Assembly: GCA_965204545.1 (NCBI GenBank)
Contig: CBDBFA010000003.1
Location: 1,116,001 to 1,180,000, forward strand
DNA from: JAABVD01 sp965204545
GTDB taxonomy: Bacteria > Verrucomicrobiota > Verrucomicrobiia > Opitutales > UBA2995
DNA length: 64,000 bases
Reading direction: 5' to 3'
Notes under the pieces: generated by a model
What the model was told of the DNA's origin: nothing
The model's database searches: none
The model's input: the letters and a program-made list of their open reading frames with translations, nothing else
Shown here: positions 17,391-26,355 of the stretch, in pieces
Numbering within the stretch: the first letter of the stretch is position 1
How the letters are laid out: every line of letters begins with the position of its first letter
Made by a program: the position numbers and the translations under genes

Positions 17391-18613
17391 GCTTCAGGAT
17401 TGGGGCGCTCATTCTTTCCAACTACCTCCAGAAATGCCAGGTAAAGTTCCCCGGAGTTTCTTCGGGCGTCGAAATGCTCCTCTACCCAGGCGCGGGCGTT
17501 TTTGCGGAGGGTTTCCATGAGAGCATCGTCCCGCTGGAACCGCACCATCTGGTCGATCCAGGGCCGGGGTTCGTCGGGCGGCAATACCAAGCCAGTGACC
17601 CCATGTTCAACGGCTTCGGTGGTAGCGCCCACCGCGGTGGTCAAAACCACCACCCCATGGGCCATGGCCTCTCCGATTACATTGGGCAGGCCATCCCGGT
17701 CCCCTCTCCCGCTCACTTTTCCAGTGTAAAGGAACAGGTCGGCCCAATCGAACTGCTCCTGCACGGCGGCAAAGGGCAGCTCTCCCCAAAACTCCAGCTC
17801 ATTTTGCAGGCCGGACTGGTCGCGGTAACCCTTCAATTCCCCTTGCAGATCGCCGCTGCCTACCATGCGGGCCCGGAAGGGAACGCCGGACGCTTTGAGG
17901 GAATGGAGCAGGTCAATCTGATAAAACAAACCCTTTTTCTCCACCAGGCGGCCCACATATAACACACGAATCGGATTTCGGGGGGACCGCAATGGCCTGA
18001 GGGGAGGAAACCCCATCAAGCCCGACAGTATCACACGGGTCTTTTTTGGATCGGAACCCATCCGCAACAAGGCTCGGCATGTGTTTTGGCTGGTGGTATG
18101 CAGGAGGGAGGTCCGACGGAGTTTTTCAGCCAGATGCCAATCTCCCCCATCTTCAAAAACATCGTAGGCGTGCGCTCCCATGGTGAACGGAATCCCCGTC
18201 AATACACTCAAAAGATGAGCGGCCGAGGCGGGTGATGTGGCCCAAGTCCCGTGGATCAGATCCGGCTTGTTTTTCTCAACTTCAAACCATTGGGTGAGGG
18301 CAAACCCATATCCCAGCAAGTTTTCCAAAAAATTGAGAAGGGAAGGCGGTCGTCGGGACAGGAACCATTTCAGGTTACGGGACATTACCCGGGGCTTCAG
18401 GAAAAAGGCCAAAGGCAAAACCCAGCACAATCTGAACAATTTCAATTTTGAGAACCGCCTTACCGGCAACCCCTTGTAAAATGAGTTCCCTCCCCACAAG
18501 GAGACGATCTCCAGGTCGACCGGCTGCTCGGAAAGGGCGTCGACTTCCCGCATGATGAACTGTTCACTCCGTTTGGGAAAGGTGGTGCAAATGTAGAGAA
18601 CCCTCAACTTCAT
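17369..18613 (-). CDS. Glycosyltransferase, GT4-like
   Basis: 414 aa from the ATG at 18613, which overlaps the previous stop as ATGA. An upstream in-frame start at 18700 lies well inside the preceding gene and adds no family similarity. Motifs: LYICTTFPKRSEQFIMREVD at the N-terminus, typical of exopolysaccharide-type GT4 enzymes; LIHGTWATSPASAAHLLSVL; VLYVGRLVEKKGLFYQIDLL; and YTGKVSGRGDRDGLPNVIGE plus AMAHGVVVLTTAVGATTEAV. The 'KRSEQFIMRE' opening recalls transferases such as WcaL/AmsK. It is the fifth gene of the operon. Confidence 0.88.
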   Translation of the reverse strand: MKLRVLYICTTFPKRSEQFIMREVDALSEQPVDLEIVSLWGGNSFYKGLPVRRFSKLKLFRLCWVLPLAFFLKPRVMSRNLKWFLSRRPPSLLNFLENLLGYGFALTQWFEVEKNKPDLIHGTWATSPASAAHLLSVLTGIPFTMGAHAYDVFEDGGDWHLAEKLRRTSLLHTTSQNTCRALLRMGSDPKKTRVILSGLMGFPPLRPLRSPRNPIRVLYVGRLVEKKGLFYQIDLLHSLKASGVPFRARMVGSGDLQGELKGYRDQSGLQNELEFWGELPFAAVQEQFDWADLFLYTGKVSGRGDRDGLPNVIGEAMAHGVVVLTTAVGATTEAVEHGVTGLVLPPDEPRPWIDQMVRFQRDDALMETLRKNARAWVEEHFDARRNSGELYLAFLEVVGKNERPNPEACHSIST

Positions 18614-19788
18614 GGCGTTTCCTGCATGGCTTCGGCGGCCAAGCCATGCAACTCCCGGATCAAGAGGGTTGGATCTTCCATCACGGCAATATCGCGGCAA
18701 CGTTCCCGCAGGCGGGCGTAGGCTGGTTCATGGGTGAGCCACAACCCCAGATGATAATCGAGGTCCTCAGGGTTGGACATCTTCACCGCGGCGCCGGAGC
18801 GGTAAACATAGTTGTAGGTCAACCGCTCCTGGGGCATCATGCCGCCAAGGCCGTTGAAGATGATGGGGACTTCAAAAAACAAAGCCTCGGCACAGGTGGT
18901 GGCTCCACGACTGACCACCGCATCACTGACCTGAATCAGGTGATGCATGCGTATGGAATAACCTTCCACATGGACCTTGAAGTCCGGGATTCCCTTCTTC
19001 CACTCCAGAATTTTTTTTGCGGTATTCCCATCTCTTCCGCATACCGCAATTGCTTGCACATTACTGGAGTATCCCTTCAGAATTTGCAAAAGCTTCAAGT
19101 GATTGTTGGCCCCCATCCCACTTGCGGCCAGTAAGAGGGTAAATTTGTCCTGCGAAAGCCCGAGTTCGTCGACCAGAAAATTCCGGCGTTCCCCATCGTC
19201 CAGAACCTGATCGTAAACCTTGGGGTGCATGAGATGCCCCCTGACGCGGCACTTTTGAGGGGAAATACCCATCCGAATGGCGTAGTCCTGGGCCATGGAT
19301 GTTCGCGAAAAGAATAAATCGGCGGTTGGTTCCACCCAATTCCTACTGTAGCCGAATCCCCCGGAAAATTCTCCACAGTAAGTCGAGCACCTGACCCGAT
19401 GACCCAAGATGGATTTGGCCGTCTGAAAATAGCCCCGGTTGAGAAAATCATGCACGCTCAAAATCAGGTGCGGGGTAAATTCCTTGAGCAGGGATTCGTA
19501 ATATCGTTTGCCTAATTTTACCCGTTTCCGTTGCAGGTAACCGAGCCCTTCCACGAACCACCAATAGGGATGGTGCAATAGGGGAGCCCACTTCTGGATG
19601 ACATTATAGAGTCCCACCCCAAAATGGGTTATCCGGGAAGCGCTTTCCAAGGGCCGGGCAATTCTCAGGGCCACTCCGTCGGGGTAGAGCTTGCGACACC
19701 AGGCGGCAACGGCCGAGGCCCGGGCGTCATGTCCCCCACCCGTCCCGGCAGTCAATACCAAAATCCTCAATTGATGATTGTCTTTCAC
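18610..19788 (-). CDS. MGDG-synthase/MurG-like glycosyltransferase (GT28-type)
   Basis: About 392 aa. The N-terminal LRILVLTAGTGGGHDARASA is the glycine-rich opening of monogalactosyldiacylglycerol synthases, followed by FGVGLYNVIQKWAPLLHHPY and PHLILSVHDFLNRGYFQTA. The C-terminal UDP-sugar site is SDAVVSRGATTCAEALFFEV plus PIIFNGLGGMMPQE. Enzymes of this type glycosylate diacylglycerol or related lipids at the membrane face. The GTG at 19788 overlaps the SDR stop as GTGA, matching the operon pattern; an ATG at 19827 would overlap the SDR by 43 bp and add 13 residues. It is the best clue that the operon product is a glycolipid. Confidence 0.85.
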   Translation of the reverse strand: MKDNHQLRILVLTAGTGGGHDARASAVAAWCRKLYPDGVALRIARPLESASRITHFGVGLYNVIQKWAPLLHHPYWWFVEGLGYLQRKRVKLGKRYYESLLKEFTPHLILSVHDFLNRGYFQTAKSILGHRVRCSTYCGEFSGGFGYSRNWVEPTADLFFSRTSMAQDYAIRMGISPQKCRVRGHLMHPKVYDQVLDDGERRNFLVDELGLSQDKFTLLLAASGMGANNHLKLLQILKGYSSNVQAIAVCGRDGNTAKKILEWKKGIPDFKVHVEGYSIRMHHLIQVSDAVVSRGATTCAEALFFEVPIIFNGLGGMMPQERLTYNYVYRSGAAVKMSNPEDLDYHLGLWLTHEPAYARLRERCRDIAVMEDPTLLIRELHGLAAEAMQETP

Positions 19789-20588
19789 CGGAGATGGAAA
19801 TAGCGGCGGAGAGCCATGCGCTTGCATCCAGTCGGGACGAGCCGCTCCCCTAAACGGACCATTACTCTTTGAAAGAAAGATCCACTGAACAAAGTGCAAT
19901 GCCGAAACCGCTTCAGGGCGCCCATCAGATCTTCCGCCGCCCGTTGAGGAGGTGGAGCAGCCCCGGTGTTTTGTTCAATCCGACGCCAGACACTGTGCAA
20001 CCTGTTCGATAGCTCGCCCCGCCGAACAGTGGCTTGATTGAAGGAGGTTACGAAATCTCCCGGACAAAAATCGATGATCCAGGGGGGATCCCCCGGGGCC
20101 TCCAACATCAGGCTCTGGCTAAAAGCGGATAATCCGGCTTTGCCCGCGTTGTAACTGCTGGAGAATGGAATCCACAAACTTCCCGCCATGGAGGATACGT
20201 TGACGATGCAACCCCGCTTGCGGGACTTCATGCACTTCATCGCTCCCAGTGCCAACTGCATTGGGGCGGCCAGGAGAACCCGCAACTGGTTATCGATATC
20301 CTCATCCCGGAAATCCACAAACTTTCCAAACGTCCCAAACCCGGCATTGTTGACCAGGAGGTCGAAACCACCGGCCCGGTTGTCCAGATTCCGGTACCAC
20401 CTGGATAAATTCTTCTCCTGGGTCAAATCGACCAATACCGGGGCAACTCCCGGAAGGCTCTCAAACGCATCCGGCTGTCTGGAAGATCCCCACACCTCGA
20501 TCCCCTCCTCCATCAATCTGAGGGCGAAGGCTTTCCCCAAACCGGAACGAGCCCCCGTCACCAGGGCGCGGGTGTAGCGAGAACTCAT
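19785..20588 (-). CDS. Short-chain dehydrogenase/reductase
   Basis: 267 aa Rossmann-fold oxidoreductase of the SDR family. The cofactor loop TGARSGLGKAFA is at the N-terminus, LLVNNAGFG near residue 80, and the catalytic Ser with YNAGK (Tyr and Lys) in VNVSSMAGSLWIPFSSSYNA plus GK. The ATG at 20588 overlaps the ketosynthase stop as ATGA. It follows a ketosynthase and an ACP-dehydratase, so it may serve as the 3-ketoacyl reductase of this pathway. It is not a canonical FabG, so a sugar or other alcohol substrate is also possible. Confidence 0.88.
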   Translation of the reverse strand: MSSRYTRALVTGARSGLGKAFALRLMEEGIEVWGSSRQPDAFESLPGVAPVLVDLTQEKNLSRWYRNLDNRAGGFDLLVNNAGFGTFGKFVDFRDEDIDNQLRVLLAAPMQLALGAMKCMKSRKRGCIVNVSSMAGSLWIPFSSSYNAGKAGLSAFSQSLMLEAPGDPPWIIDFCPGDFVTSFNQATVRRGELSNRLHSVWRRIEQNTGAAPPPQRAAEDLMGALKRFRHCTLFSGSFFQRVMVRLGERLVPTGCKRMALRRYFHLR

Positions 20589-21850
20589 TTCTGACATGCC
20601 TTGAAAAGGAGTGAGGTATTGGCCCCTCCAAAGCCACTGCTATTACTCAAAATATAGGCGGGAGTGGCGTTCACGGTTTGGCGAATGATATTTAAACCCT
20701 CCGCTTCCGACATGAGCTGCCGGATATGAGCGGAACCTGGAACGAATCCATGCCTCAGAGCGCTCATGCAAAGGGCCGCTTCCAACACACTGGAAAGGGA
20801 AAGCCCATGTCCCGTCAAGGCCTTGGTGCTGCTGATCATGGGCCTGGCTTCTGCTGGGTTGAAGACTCTCCGAATGGCCAGCACCTCGGAACGATCACCG
20901 ATGGGAGTGGAAGGGGCATGGGCGTTGATATACCCGATCCGAGCAGGTTGGATACCGGCATCTTCCAGGGCCCGCAACATGGCCGATTCCAGTCCACGCC
21001 CTTCAGGATGCGATATGGCTACGTTGTAGCCGTCCGAAGCTTGACCCCAACCCACCATTTCACCATAGACCGGAACACCGCGGCGCTCTACCTCTTCCTC
21101 GGATTCCAGCACCACGGTAACCGCTCCGCCTGAGGAAACAAATCCATCCCTGGTTTGGTCAAAGGGCCGCGAGGCCCGGGCCGGATTCCGGGATAGGCTC
21201 AATGCCCGCATGCCGCAAAACGGCACCACGCTTTCAAAGTTACAATCTTCCGCCCCCACCACGAACATGCGCTTCTGGCGGCCCAGTCGAATCTCATCGA
21301 AGGCAAAACCCATGGCGTGCCCCGAAGAGGCGCAGGCCGAGGCGAATCCCGTGGAGGCCCCTTGGATTTTAAAATGAGAGACGAGATTGAAAGAGAGCGT
21401 CCCGGCAACGGAGGAAATGATGTTTAAAGGATTACACCGCATGACACCACGCTTTTCCATTCGCCGCAAATGGTGGTAAATAAAGCGTATGGACCCGCCG
21501 GAGGCCGTATAAATTCCCGTTTCCTTATTTGAAACATCCATTTCCTCCAGGTCGGCATTTTCAATGGCCTGTAAGAACGAGCAATAGGCGTAGAGGACGT
21601 GAGGGGAAAAACTGCGAATGGTTTGCCGCCGGATTTTGTAGCGGGCGGGGTAGGTCCAATCCTCCTGATCCAGGGAATCCACCCCAAATTCCTTTACCGG
21701 GGCGACCACCTTCACCGGAGAATCCGGAACGTTCACCGGGGGATACAAGGCCATGCCATGTTTCAGGTTGCGCAGGTTGTGCACCACAGTTTCCCGATCA
21801 TTCCCGATGCTGCAAATATAACCCAAGCCTGTTACAAATACGCGCGCCAT
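20585..21850 (-). CDS. Beta-ketoacyl-ACP synthase (FabF/KAS II-like)
   Basis: 421 aa thiolase-fold condensing enzyme. The active-site Cys173 lies in FASACASSGHAMGFAFDE, His311 in INAHAPSTPIGDRSEV, and Lys343/His348 in SSTKALTGHGLSLSS, with SNSSGFGGAN near the C-terminus. Substitutions from the FabF consensus (NAHAPSTP instead of NAHGTSTP, GHGLSLSS instead of GHxxGAAG) suggest a dedicated paralogue rather than the housekeeping enzyme. It is second in the operon, after the ACP-FabZ fusion with an 80-bp gap. It probably extends an ACP-bound acyl chain for the operon's lipid product. Confidence 0.92.
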   Translation of the reverse strand: MARVFVTGLGYICSIGNDRETVVHNLRNLKHGMALYPPVNVPDSPVKVVAPVKEFGVDSLDQEDWTYPARYKIRRQTIRSFSPHVLYAYCSFLQAIENADLEEMDVSNKETGIYTASGGSIRFIYHHLRRMEKRGVMRCNPLNIISSVAGTLSFNLVSHFKIQGASTGFASACASSGHAMGFAFDEIRLGRQKRMFVVGAEDCNFESVVPFCGMRALSLSRNPARASRPFDQTRDGFVSSGGAVTVVLESEEEVERRGVPVYGEMVGWGQASDGYNVAISHPEGRGLESAMLRALEDAGIQPARIGYINAHAPSTPIGDRSEVLAIRRVFNPAEARPMISSTKALTGHGLSLSSVLEAALCMSALRHGFVPGSAHIRQLMSEAEGLNIIRQTVNATPAYILSNSSGFGGANTSLLFKACQK

Positions 21851-21930
21851 GTGAGGGCAAAACTTGCCTCATCGTTCCCCTGCGTCAAGGGGACAGGCAA
21901 GCAAATTGTTTGACCGTTCCCCGATCAGCC

Positions 21931-22797
21931 TTAGTCGGGAACACTCACCCAATCAAAAGTCAAGCTGATGTCTTCGGCCCAGGCCGCGCTCTCTCCATCG
22001 ACCGTGATCTTGCCCTCGAACATGGCCAACGGATAGCGGATATGCTTCAGTTTGATACTTAGCGTCAAGGTCTCGCCCGGAACACAAATTCGTTGGCAAC
22101 GGACCGCTTCAACCGCGGTAAATAAAACCTTGCCGGGATCGACGACCGAGCCCTTCCCACTCTTTTGGGTCGTCACCAAATAAAATACGGCCAACTGACC
22201 CAGGGCCTCCAACATGATGCTGGCCGGCATAATCGGATTCCCGGGAAAGTGGCCGCGCAGGAAATCTTCCTCACCGGTAATGATGTAAGTGCCAATGGCG
22301 GTGTCCTTTCCCACCCTGACTTCTTTTAAGAAGAGGAAGGGAGGCCGGTGCGGTACGGCCGCGCCGATGGCTTCAATCCCGAAAAGCTGGCTTCGTTGGG
22401 GAAGGGGAAGTCCCTTCGTCTTGGCATCGATAAAGGTACTGACATCGTCCAAAGTCCGCAGGTCGCGCAACTCCTGATTATCGATCGATATGTCCAAGGC
22501 CTCTTCGACCAACACAACTATCTCCATCATGGTGAGAGAATCTATTCTCAAATCGTCCACCAAACGAACCGATCCGTCCGAGCTTCGCAATTGTGGCCGG
22601 ACCTCCGGCTCCAAAAACCGTTCGATCAATCCGATAACAATCCCGGGAAGAAGGCTGACCCGGCCCGTTTTTCGGAATTCGAACACCGCGTTTCGGGTCT
22701 CTTCACTACATCGTTTCAGACTTTCTTCAAGATCAGCCCGCTCCTCCGAGGTAAGCGGATTAACGGAAACAGTGTCTATTTCTATCCCAGATTTCAT
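21931..22797 (-). CDS. Acyl carrier protein fused to a FabZ-like 3-hydroxyacyl dehydratase
   Basis: 288 aa. Residues 50-130 are a carrier-protein domain with the phosphopantetheine site VDDLRIDSLTMMEIVVLVEE (Ser87). Residues 140-288 are a hotdog FabZ-type dehydratase with AVPHRPPFLFLKEV (His150) and RGHFPGNPIMPASIMLEALG (Glu197). The first 50 residues are helical and unassigned. ACP and FabZ are normally separate proteins, so the fusion binds substrate and enzyme together. First gene of the operon, divergent from a GT4 gene 40 bp away; the shared spacer should hold both promoters. With the ketosynthase, SDR and the divergent thioesterase it gives nearly a full elongation cycle. Confidence 0.9.
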   Translation of the reverse strand: MKSGIEIDTVSVNPLTSEERADLEESLKRCSEETRNAVFEFRKTGRVSLLPGIVIGLIERFLEPEVRPQLRSSDGSVRLVDDLRIDSLTMMEIVVLVEEALDISIDNQELRDLRTLDDVSTFIDAKTKGLPLPQRSQLFGIEAIGAAVPHRPPFLFLKEVRVGKDTAIGTYIITGEEDFLRGHFPGNPIMPASIMLEALGQLAVFYLVTTQKSGKGSVVDPGKVLFTAVEAVRCQRICVPGETLTLSIKLKHIRYPLAMFEGKITVDGESAAWAEDISLTFDWVSVPD

Positions 22798-22837
22798 TTG
22801 TAAACGGCCAACTATTGTCGCTACATGGGAAATGTAA

Positions 22838-24028
22838 ATGCTAATTTGGGAAAGTATGCATCCGCGCTACCCTCAAAAAAACGGGAATGGCAGGCTTCCC
22901 CTTCTGATTTTAACCCACGAATTTCATCCCCGGAAGGGAGGCATCGCCACTTTTACCGAGGAAATGGCCCTGGCCAGTAGCGAGTCGGGTTTTCAAGTCG
23001 AAGTCTGGGCTCCCCGATGCGGAGGGAATTACGCCGATAAGCCGTGGCCGTTTGCAGTCCGGAGGATGGGAATGAAGGGCAGCCAGAACCTGTCCTGCCT
23101 CTTTGCCCTCACCAAGGAAATCATGGCCAATCGAAAGGACCTGCGCCGGGCCGCCGTTTACCTGCCCGAACCCGGCCCGATTTCCGCCATGCTCTACCTG
23201 CAATTTTTCAAAGCCTTCCAACCCGGCAAACTCTACCTCACCTTTCACGGTTCGGAGGTATTGAAATATCACGGAAAACCGCATCATCGCCTGCTGCTGA
23301 AAAAGTTGATCGGGAAGGCGGAACGCATCGGCGCCGTATCCACCTTTACCCACCGCTTGCTCATTTCACGCTTTCCGGAGGCCGAGCCCAAGACGGTACT
23401 CACCCCCAACGCCCTGCCCTCGGCCTTTGCCGGAATCGACCACCGCAAGGCCGTCGACCGGCAGAAGGTGATCATCCTTACCGTAGGCCGTCTCCACCCG
23501 CGCAAAGGCCAGAATCATATATTGCAGGCTTTGCGCCTCCTTTCGCCGGATGAGCAAGCGTTGGTGGAGTTCTGGATAGTTGGGGAGAGCCGGCACAACT
23601 CCTATGAGCGAGAGGTGCGACGGCTGGCCGGGAAAAGCGAATTTCCGGTCAAATTGTGGGGTCCTTTGGACGACGATGGACTCCGGCGGGCTTATGAACG
23701 CGCCGACATCTTCGCCATGACCAGCATTAACTATAAAAACAGCGTGGAAGGGTTTGGATTGGTCTACCTGGAAGCCTCCGCTCATGGATTACCCGTAGTG
23801 GCCCATAAGGTCGGAGGCGTCTCCGATGCGGTCGTAGATAAGCGGACGGGCCTGTTGGTGGAACCCGGCGACCAGAAGGCCTTGGCCAACGCCTTTTCCA
23901 CCCTGATTTGGGACCACCAAATGCGGCGGCAACTGGGAGAAACCGGCCGGAAGTGGGTCAACCAACACAGTTGGGTCGCGTCTGTCGGTCGATTGTTCGG
24001 CCTCCGGGAAGCGGTCTTGGAAACGTAA
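22838..24028 (+). CDS. Glycosyltransferase, GT4-like
   Basis: 396 aa. GT-B features are PLLILTHEFHPRKGGIATFT at residues 20-40, LYLTFHGSEVLKYHGKPHHR, NALPSAFAG, VIILTVGRLHPRKGQNHILQ and the donor site TSINYKNSVEGFGLVYLEAS plus HGLPVVAHKVGGVSDAV. An in-frame ATG at 22856 is an equally good start. It is divergently transcribed from the acyl/glycolipid operon and followed 28 bp later by a thioesterase, suggesting that the two outward units belong to one pathway. Confidence 0.88.
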   Translation: MLIWESMHPRYPQKNGNGRLPLLILTHEFHPRKGGIATFTEEMALASSESGFQVEVWAPRCGGNYADKPWPFAVRRMGMKGSQNLSCLFALTKEIMANRKDLRRAAVYLPEPGPISAMLYLQFFKAFQPGKLYLTFHGSEVLKYHGKPHHRLLLKKLIGKAERIGAVSTFTHRLLISRFPEAEPKTVLTPNALPSAFAGIDHRKAVDRQKVIILTVGRLHPRKGQNHILQALRLLSPDEQALVEFWIVGESRHNSYEREVRRLAGKSEFPVKLWGPLDDDGLRRAYERADIFAMTSINYKNSVEGFGLVYLEASAHGLPVVAHKVGGVSDAVVDKRTGLLVEPGDQKALANAFSTLIWDHQMRRQLGETGRKWVNQHSWVASVGRLFGLREAVLET

Positions 24029-24056
24029 TCGGCAAAAGATTTTCCACACTGGAAGC

Positions 24057-24488
24057 ATGATCCGCACTGAAAGCAAGATTCGGGTACGCTATGGCGAAAC
24101 CGATGCCATGGGGTTTGCCCACCACGCCAATTACGTGATCTGGTTTGAAGCGGCGCGTATCGAAATGCTGGACCGGATCGGACTGGCCTATAGCGACCTG
24201 GAGGCATCGGGCTATTTCATACCGGTTCTGGAGGTGAAAGTGAGCTATCGCCGCCCGGCCTTTTTTGATGACCGCCTCACTATCGCCTGCATGGTCAAGG
24301 AGGAGCCCCGAGTCCGCTTTCACATCGAATACGAGGTGCGGCGTGGGGAGACTCTTTTGGCCACCGGATCGTCCGCACACGCTTTCATCGACAAATCAGC
24401 CAAACCCATTCGCCCTCCCCAAAGCTTCCTATCCACCATGAAGACGGCCATCCTCAACGGCATCCCCGGACCAAGCTCTGGAAATTAA
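24057..24488 (+). CDS. Acyl-CoA/acyl-ACP thioesterase, YbgC/4HBT-like
   Basis: 143 aa hotdog-fold thioesterase of the 4-hydroxybenzoyl-CoA thioesterase group. The N-terminal block RYGETDAMGFAHHANYVIWF holds the catalytic Asp and the His-Ala-Asn-Tyr element; FEAARIEMLDRIGLAYSDLE and VLEVKVSYRRPAFFDDRL follow as in YbgC. It could release or proof-read acyl chains made by the adjacent ketosynthase/dehydratase pathway. Its TAA stop codon (24486-24488) is part of the TTAA that abuts palindromic element copy 2. Confidence 0.88.
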   Translation: MIRTESKIRVRYGETDAMGFAHHANYVIWFEAARIEMLDRIGLAYSDLEASGYFIPVLEVKVSYRRPAFFDDRLTIACMVKEEPRVRFHIEYEVRRGETLLATGSSAHAFIDKSAKPIRPPQSFLSTMKTAILNGIPGPSSGN

Positions 24489-24685
24489 CCCGCATGTCTC
24501 ACTTACCGAGCGAATGCGACATCTCCCAAATTCGTGGCGAGCGAACGGAGGTCGAGTGCTGGTGTGGGTTTCGAGCAGATGAGCGGGTGAAGCTGGGTCG
24601 ACACCCTGCAAAGTAGCGAATCCAACGAAGTCCTCACCAGTGCCGACATACCGGAGCGCAGTAGAAAATTTTTGAGACATGCGGG
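24489..24685. repeat. CCCGCAT palindromic mobile-like element, copy 2 (197 bp)
   Basis: Ends are CCCGCATGTCTCAC on the left and TTGAGACATGCGGG on the right, flanked by TTAA and TTAG. The left side carries an extra arm (CTTACCGAGCGAATGCGACA then TCTCCCAAATT) before the common interior begins. The reverse complement of that arm is at the right end of copy 3. The interior has the shared GGGTGAAGCTGGGTCGACAC and GACATACCGGAGCGCAGTAG blocks. It lies between the convergent thioesterase and aroK genes and could act as a terminator. Confidence 0.9.
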
Positions 24686-24705
24686 TTAGGGGTGAACCTG
24701 CCTAC

Positions 24706-25236
24706 TCAGGCCGGCCCCTCCCGCCGGTATATCCGTTTGATGTGATTGACGATTTCCGCAAAGCTCCGCCCGTCGGTGAGCACTCCGATGCCCGCTTCCC
24801 GGTAAACCGGCAACCGTTCCTCCAAAAGCTCGCGAATGCGGGCCAGGGGATCCTCCACATCGAGCAAGGGTCGGTTCTCGTTGCCGCGGGTTCGCTCATA
24901 AATCGTCTCTGGTGAGGCATATAAGGTTATCACCACCCCCTTTTCCCGCAACAACTCCGGAATACCGGGTTGCAGAATCATCCCGCCCCCGCATGAGACC
25001 ACGCATCCCCGCCCGGGGTGCCCGGATTCCACGAAACGGTGCTCCAGGTCCCGAAAGGCTTTTTCCCCCCTGGATTGGAAAATTTGCGGGATGGTCAAGC
25101 CGGCGTCCTCCTCGATTTGTTCATCGCTGTCGACAAAGGTATATTCCAGTTCCCTGGCCAGGAGGCGCCCGATAGTGGATTTCCCGGTTCCCATGAAACC
25201 GACCAGGTAAATATTGGACCGTGGTGAGGAATTCAT
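24706..25236 (-). CDS. aroK: Shikimate kinase
   Basis: ATP-dependent phosphorylation of shikimate in aromatic amino-acid synthesis. From the ATG at 25236 it has 176 aa, family length. The Walker A loop is VGFMGTGKSTIGRLLARELE. Shikimate contacts are FVDSDEQIEEDAG and the CGGGM loop. The lid carries RGNENRPLL. An in-frame start 14 codons upstream (25278) has no family similarity. It is divergent from the heme A synthase gene. Confidence 0.95.
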   Translation of the reverse strand: MNSSPRSNIYLVGFMGTGKSTIGRLLARELEYTFVDSDEQIEEDAGLTIPQIFQSRGEKAFRDLEHRFVESGHPGRGCVVSCGGGMILQPGIPELLREKGVVITLYASPETIYERTRGNENRPLLDVEDPLARIRELLEERLPVYREAGIGVLTDGRSFAEIVNHIKRIYRREGPA

Positions 25237-25359
25237 GGGCAAATCCGCCGGGAAGGGATTAAATGTGGGTTTTCGCACCCGCGCAAAAAATCAACATTTG
25301 ACCCCATTTGGGCAACACCTATCTGTTTAGCCAAAATTTACCGGATCTCAATTCCCGCT

Positions 25360-26355
25360 TTGAAGAGGAGGAAAACAGCCCAATACAAGCCCAAGCTGGC
25401 ATGGTTCAGCCTGGCGGTGCTTTTTGTCATGACCTTTTTGCTCTATGCCGGAGGGTTCACTACCTCGATCGGGGCCGGGATGGTGTTTCCCGATTGGCCG
25501 TTGTCGGATGGATCTCTCAACCCTGAAGGTTGGTTGCAAAACCGGGCCATGCTGGCCGAACACGGCCACAGGCTGCTCGGGGCTCTGGTGGGACTGTTGA
25601 TCATTGTTCTAACGGGGTGGATCTGGATCGAGGAGAAAAGGGCATGGGTGCGTAACTTGGCCCTCGCGGCTCTGGCCCTGGTCGTACTGCAGGGTGTGGT
25701 GGGGGGCATGCGCATTTTGTTGAACAGCCTGCAATTCGCCATAGTGCACGGCTGTCTGGCACAGACCTTCTTATGCCTGGTCGCTTCCATCGCCGCCGCT
25801 CAATCCTCCTGGTGGTTCAGGGAGGGACAAGGATTTCCCGCCCGGCCAAACCATAGGATCAGAACGGGGGGGCTCATTGTTTGCGGGTTGATTTTCATTC
25901 AACTCATTATCGGGGCCATCATGCGACATACCGGAGCCGGTTTGGCCATTCCCACCTTCCCCCTCGCCCCGGAGGGCGGAGTTCTTCCCCAAAATTGGAA
26001 TTTCGGGATCGCCCTCAACTTTGCTCACAGGTTGCTGGCGCTGATCATTTTTGCCGTTTATTTGATTTGGGCCATTCCTCTGGCCTTGCGCCGGGAATTC
26101 GACGGACGAATCCGCCTTCTGGGTGGGGTCGGCCTGGCTCTTCTGGCTTCACAGGTTGTCCTTGGAGCCTACATCATATGGACCTTTCGAAATCCATTCA
26201 TCACCACGGCCCATGTCCTGATCGGGGCATTTTTGCTGGCTACCTCCTGGATCATCACATTCTTTCAGTTTCAACCTGCTCAAATCGAAGCGGTTCCTCA
26301 GGTTCCGGCCGAACCGGATGTCGGAGGAGCTTCTTCTGAGAATCCAACCCCATGA
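25360..26355 (+). CDS. ctaA: Heme A synthase, CtaA/COX15 family
   Basis: Inner-membrane enzyme that oxidises heme O to heme A for aa3-type cytochrome oxidase. 331 aa with eight hydrophobic segments. Heme-ligand regions are visible as LLYAGGFTTSIGAGMVFPDW with a downstream AEHGHRLLGALVG (His), and IMRHTGAGLAIPTF, then NFAHRLLALIIF and TAHVLIGAFLLAT. The start is a TTG at 25360; an AGGAGG inside the first codons may instead point to a slightly later start. It overlaps the heme O synthase gene by ATGA. No oxidase subunit genes are in the window. Confidence 0.9.
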   Translation: MKRRKTAQYKPKLAWFSLAVLFVMTFLLYAGGFTTSIGAGMVFPDWPLSDGSLNPEGWLQNRAMLAEHGHRLLGALVGLLIIVLTGWIWIEEKRAWVRNLALAALALVVLQGVVGGMRILLNSLQFAIVHGCLAQTFLCLVASIAAAQSSWWFREGQGFPARPNHRIRTGGLIVCGLIFIQLIIGAIMRHTGAGLAIPTFPLAPEGGVLPQNWNFGIALNFAHRLLALIIFAVYLIWAIPLALRREFDGRIRLLGGVGLALLASQVVLGAYIIWTFRNPFITTAHVLIGAFLLATSWIITFFQFQPAQIEAVPQVPAEPDVGGASSENPTP

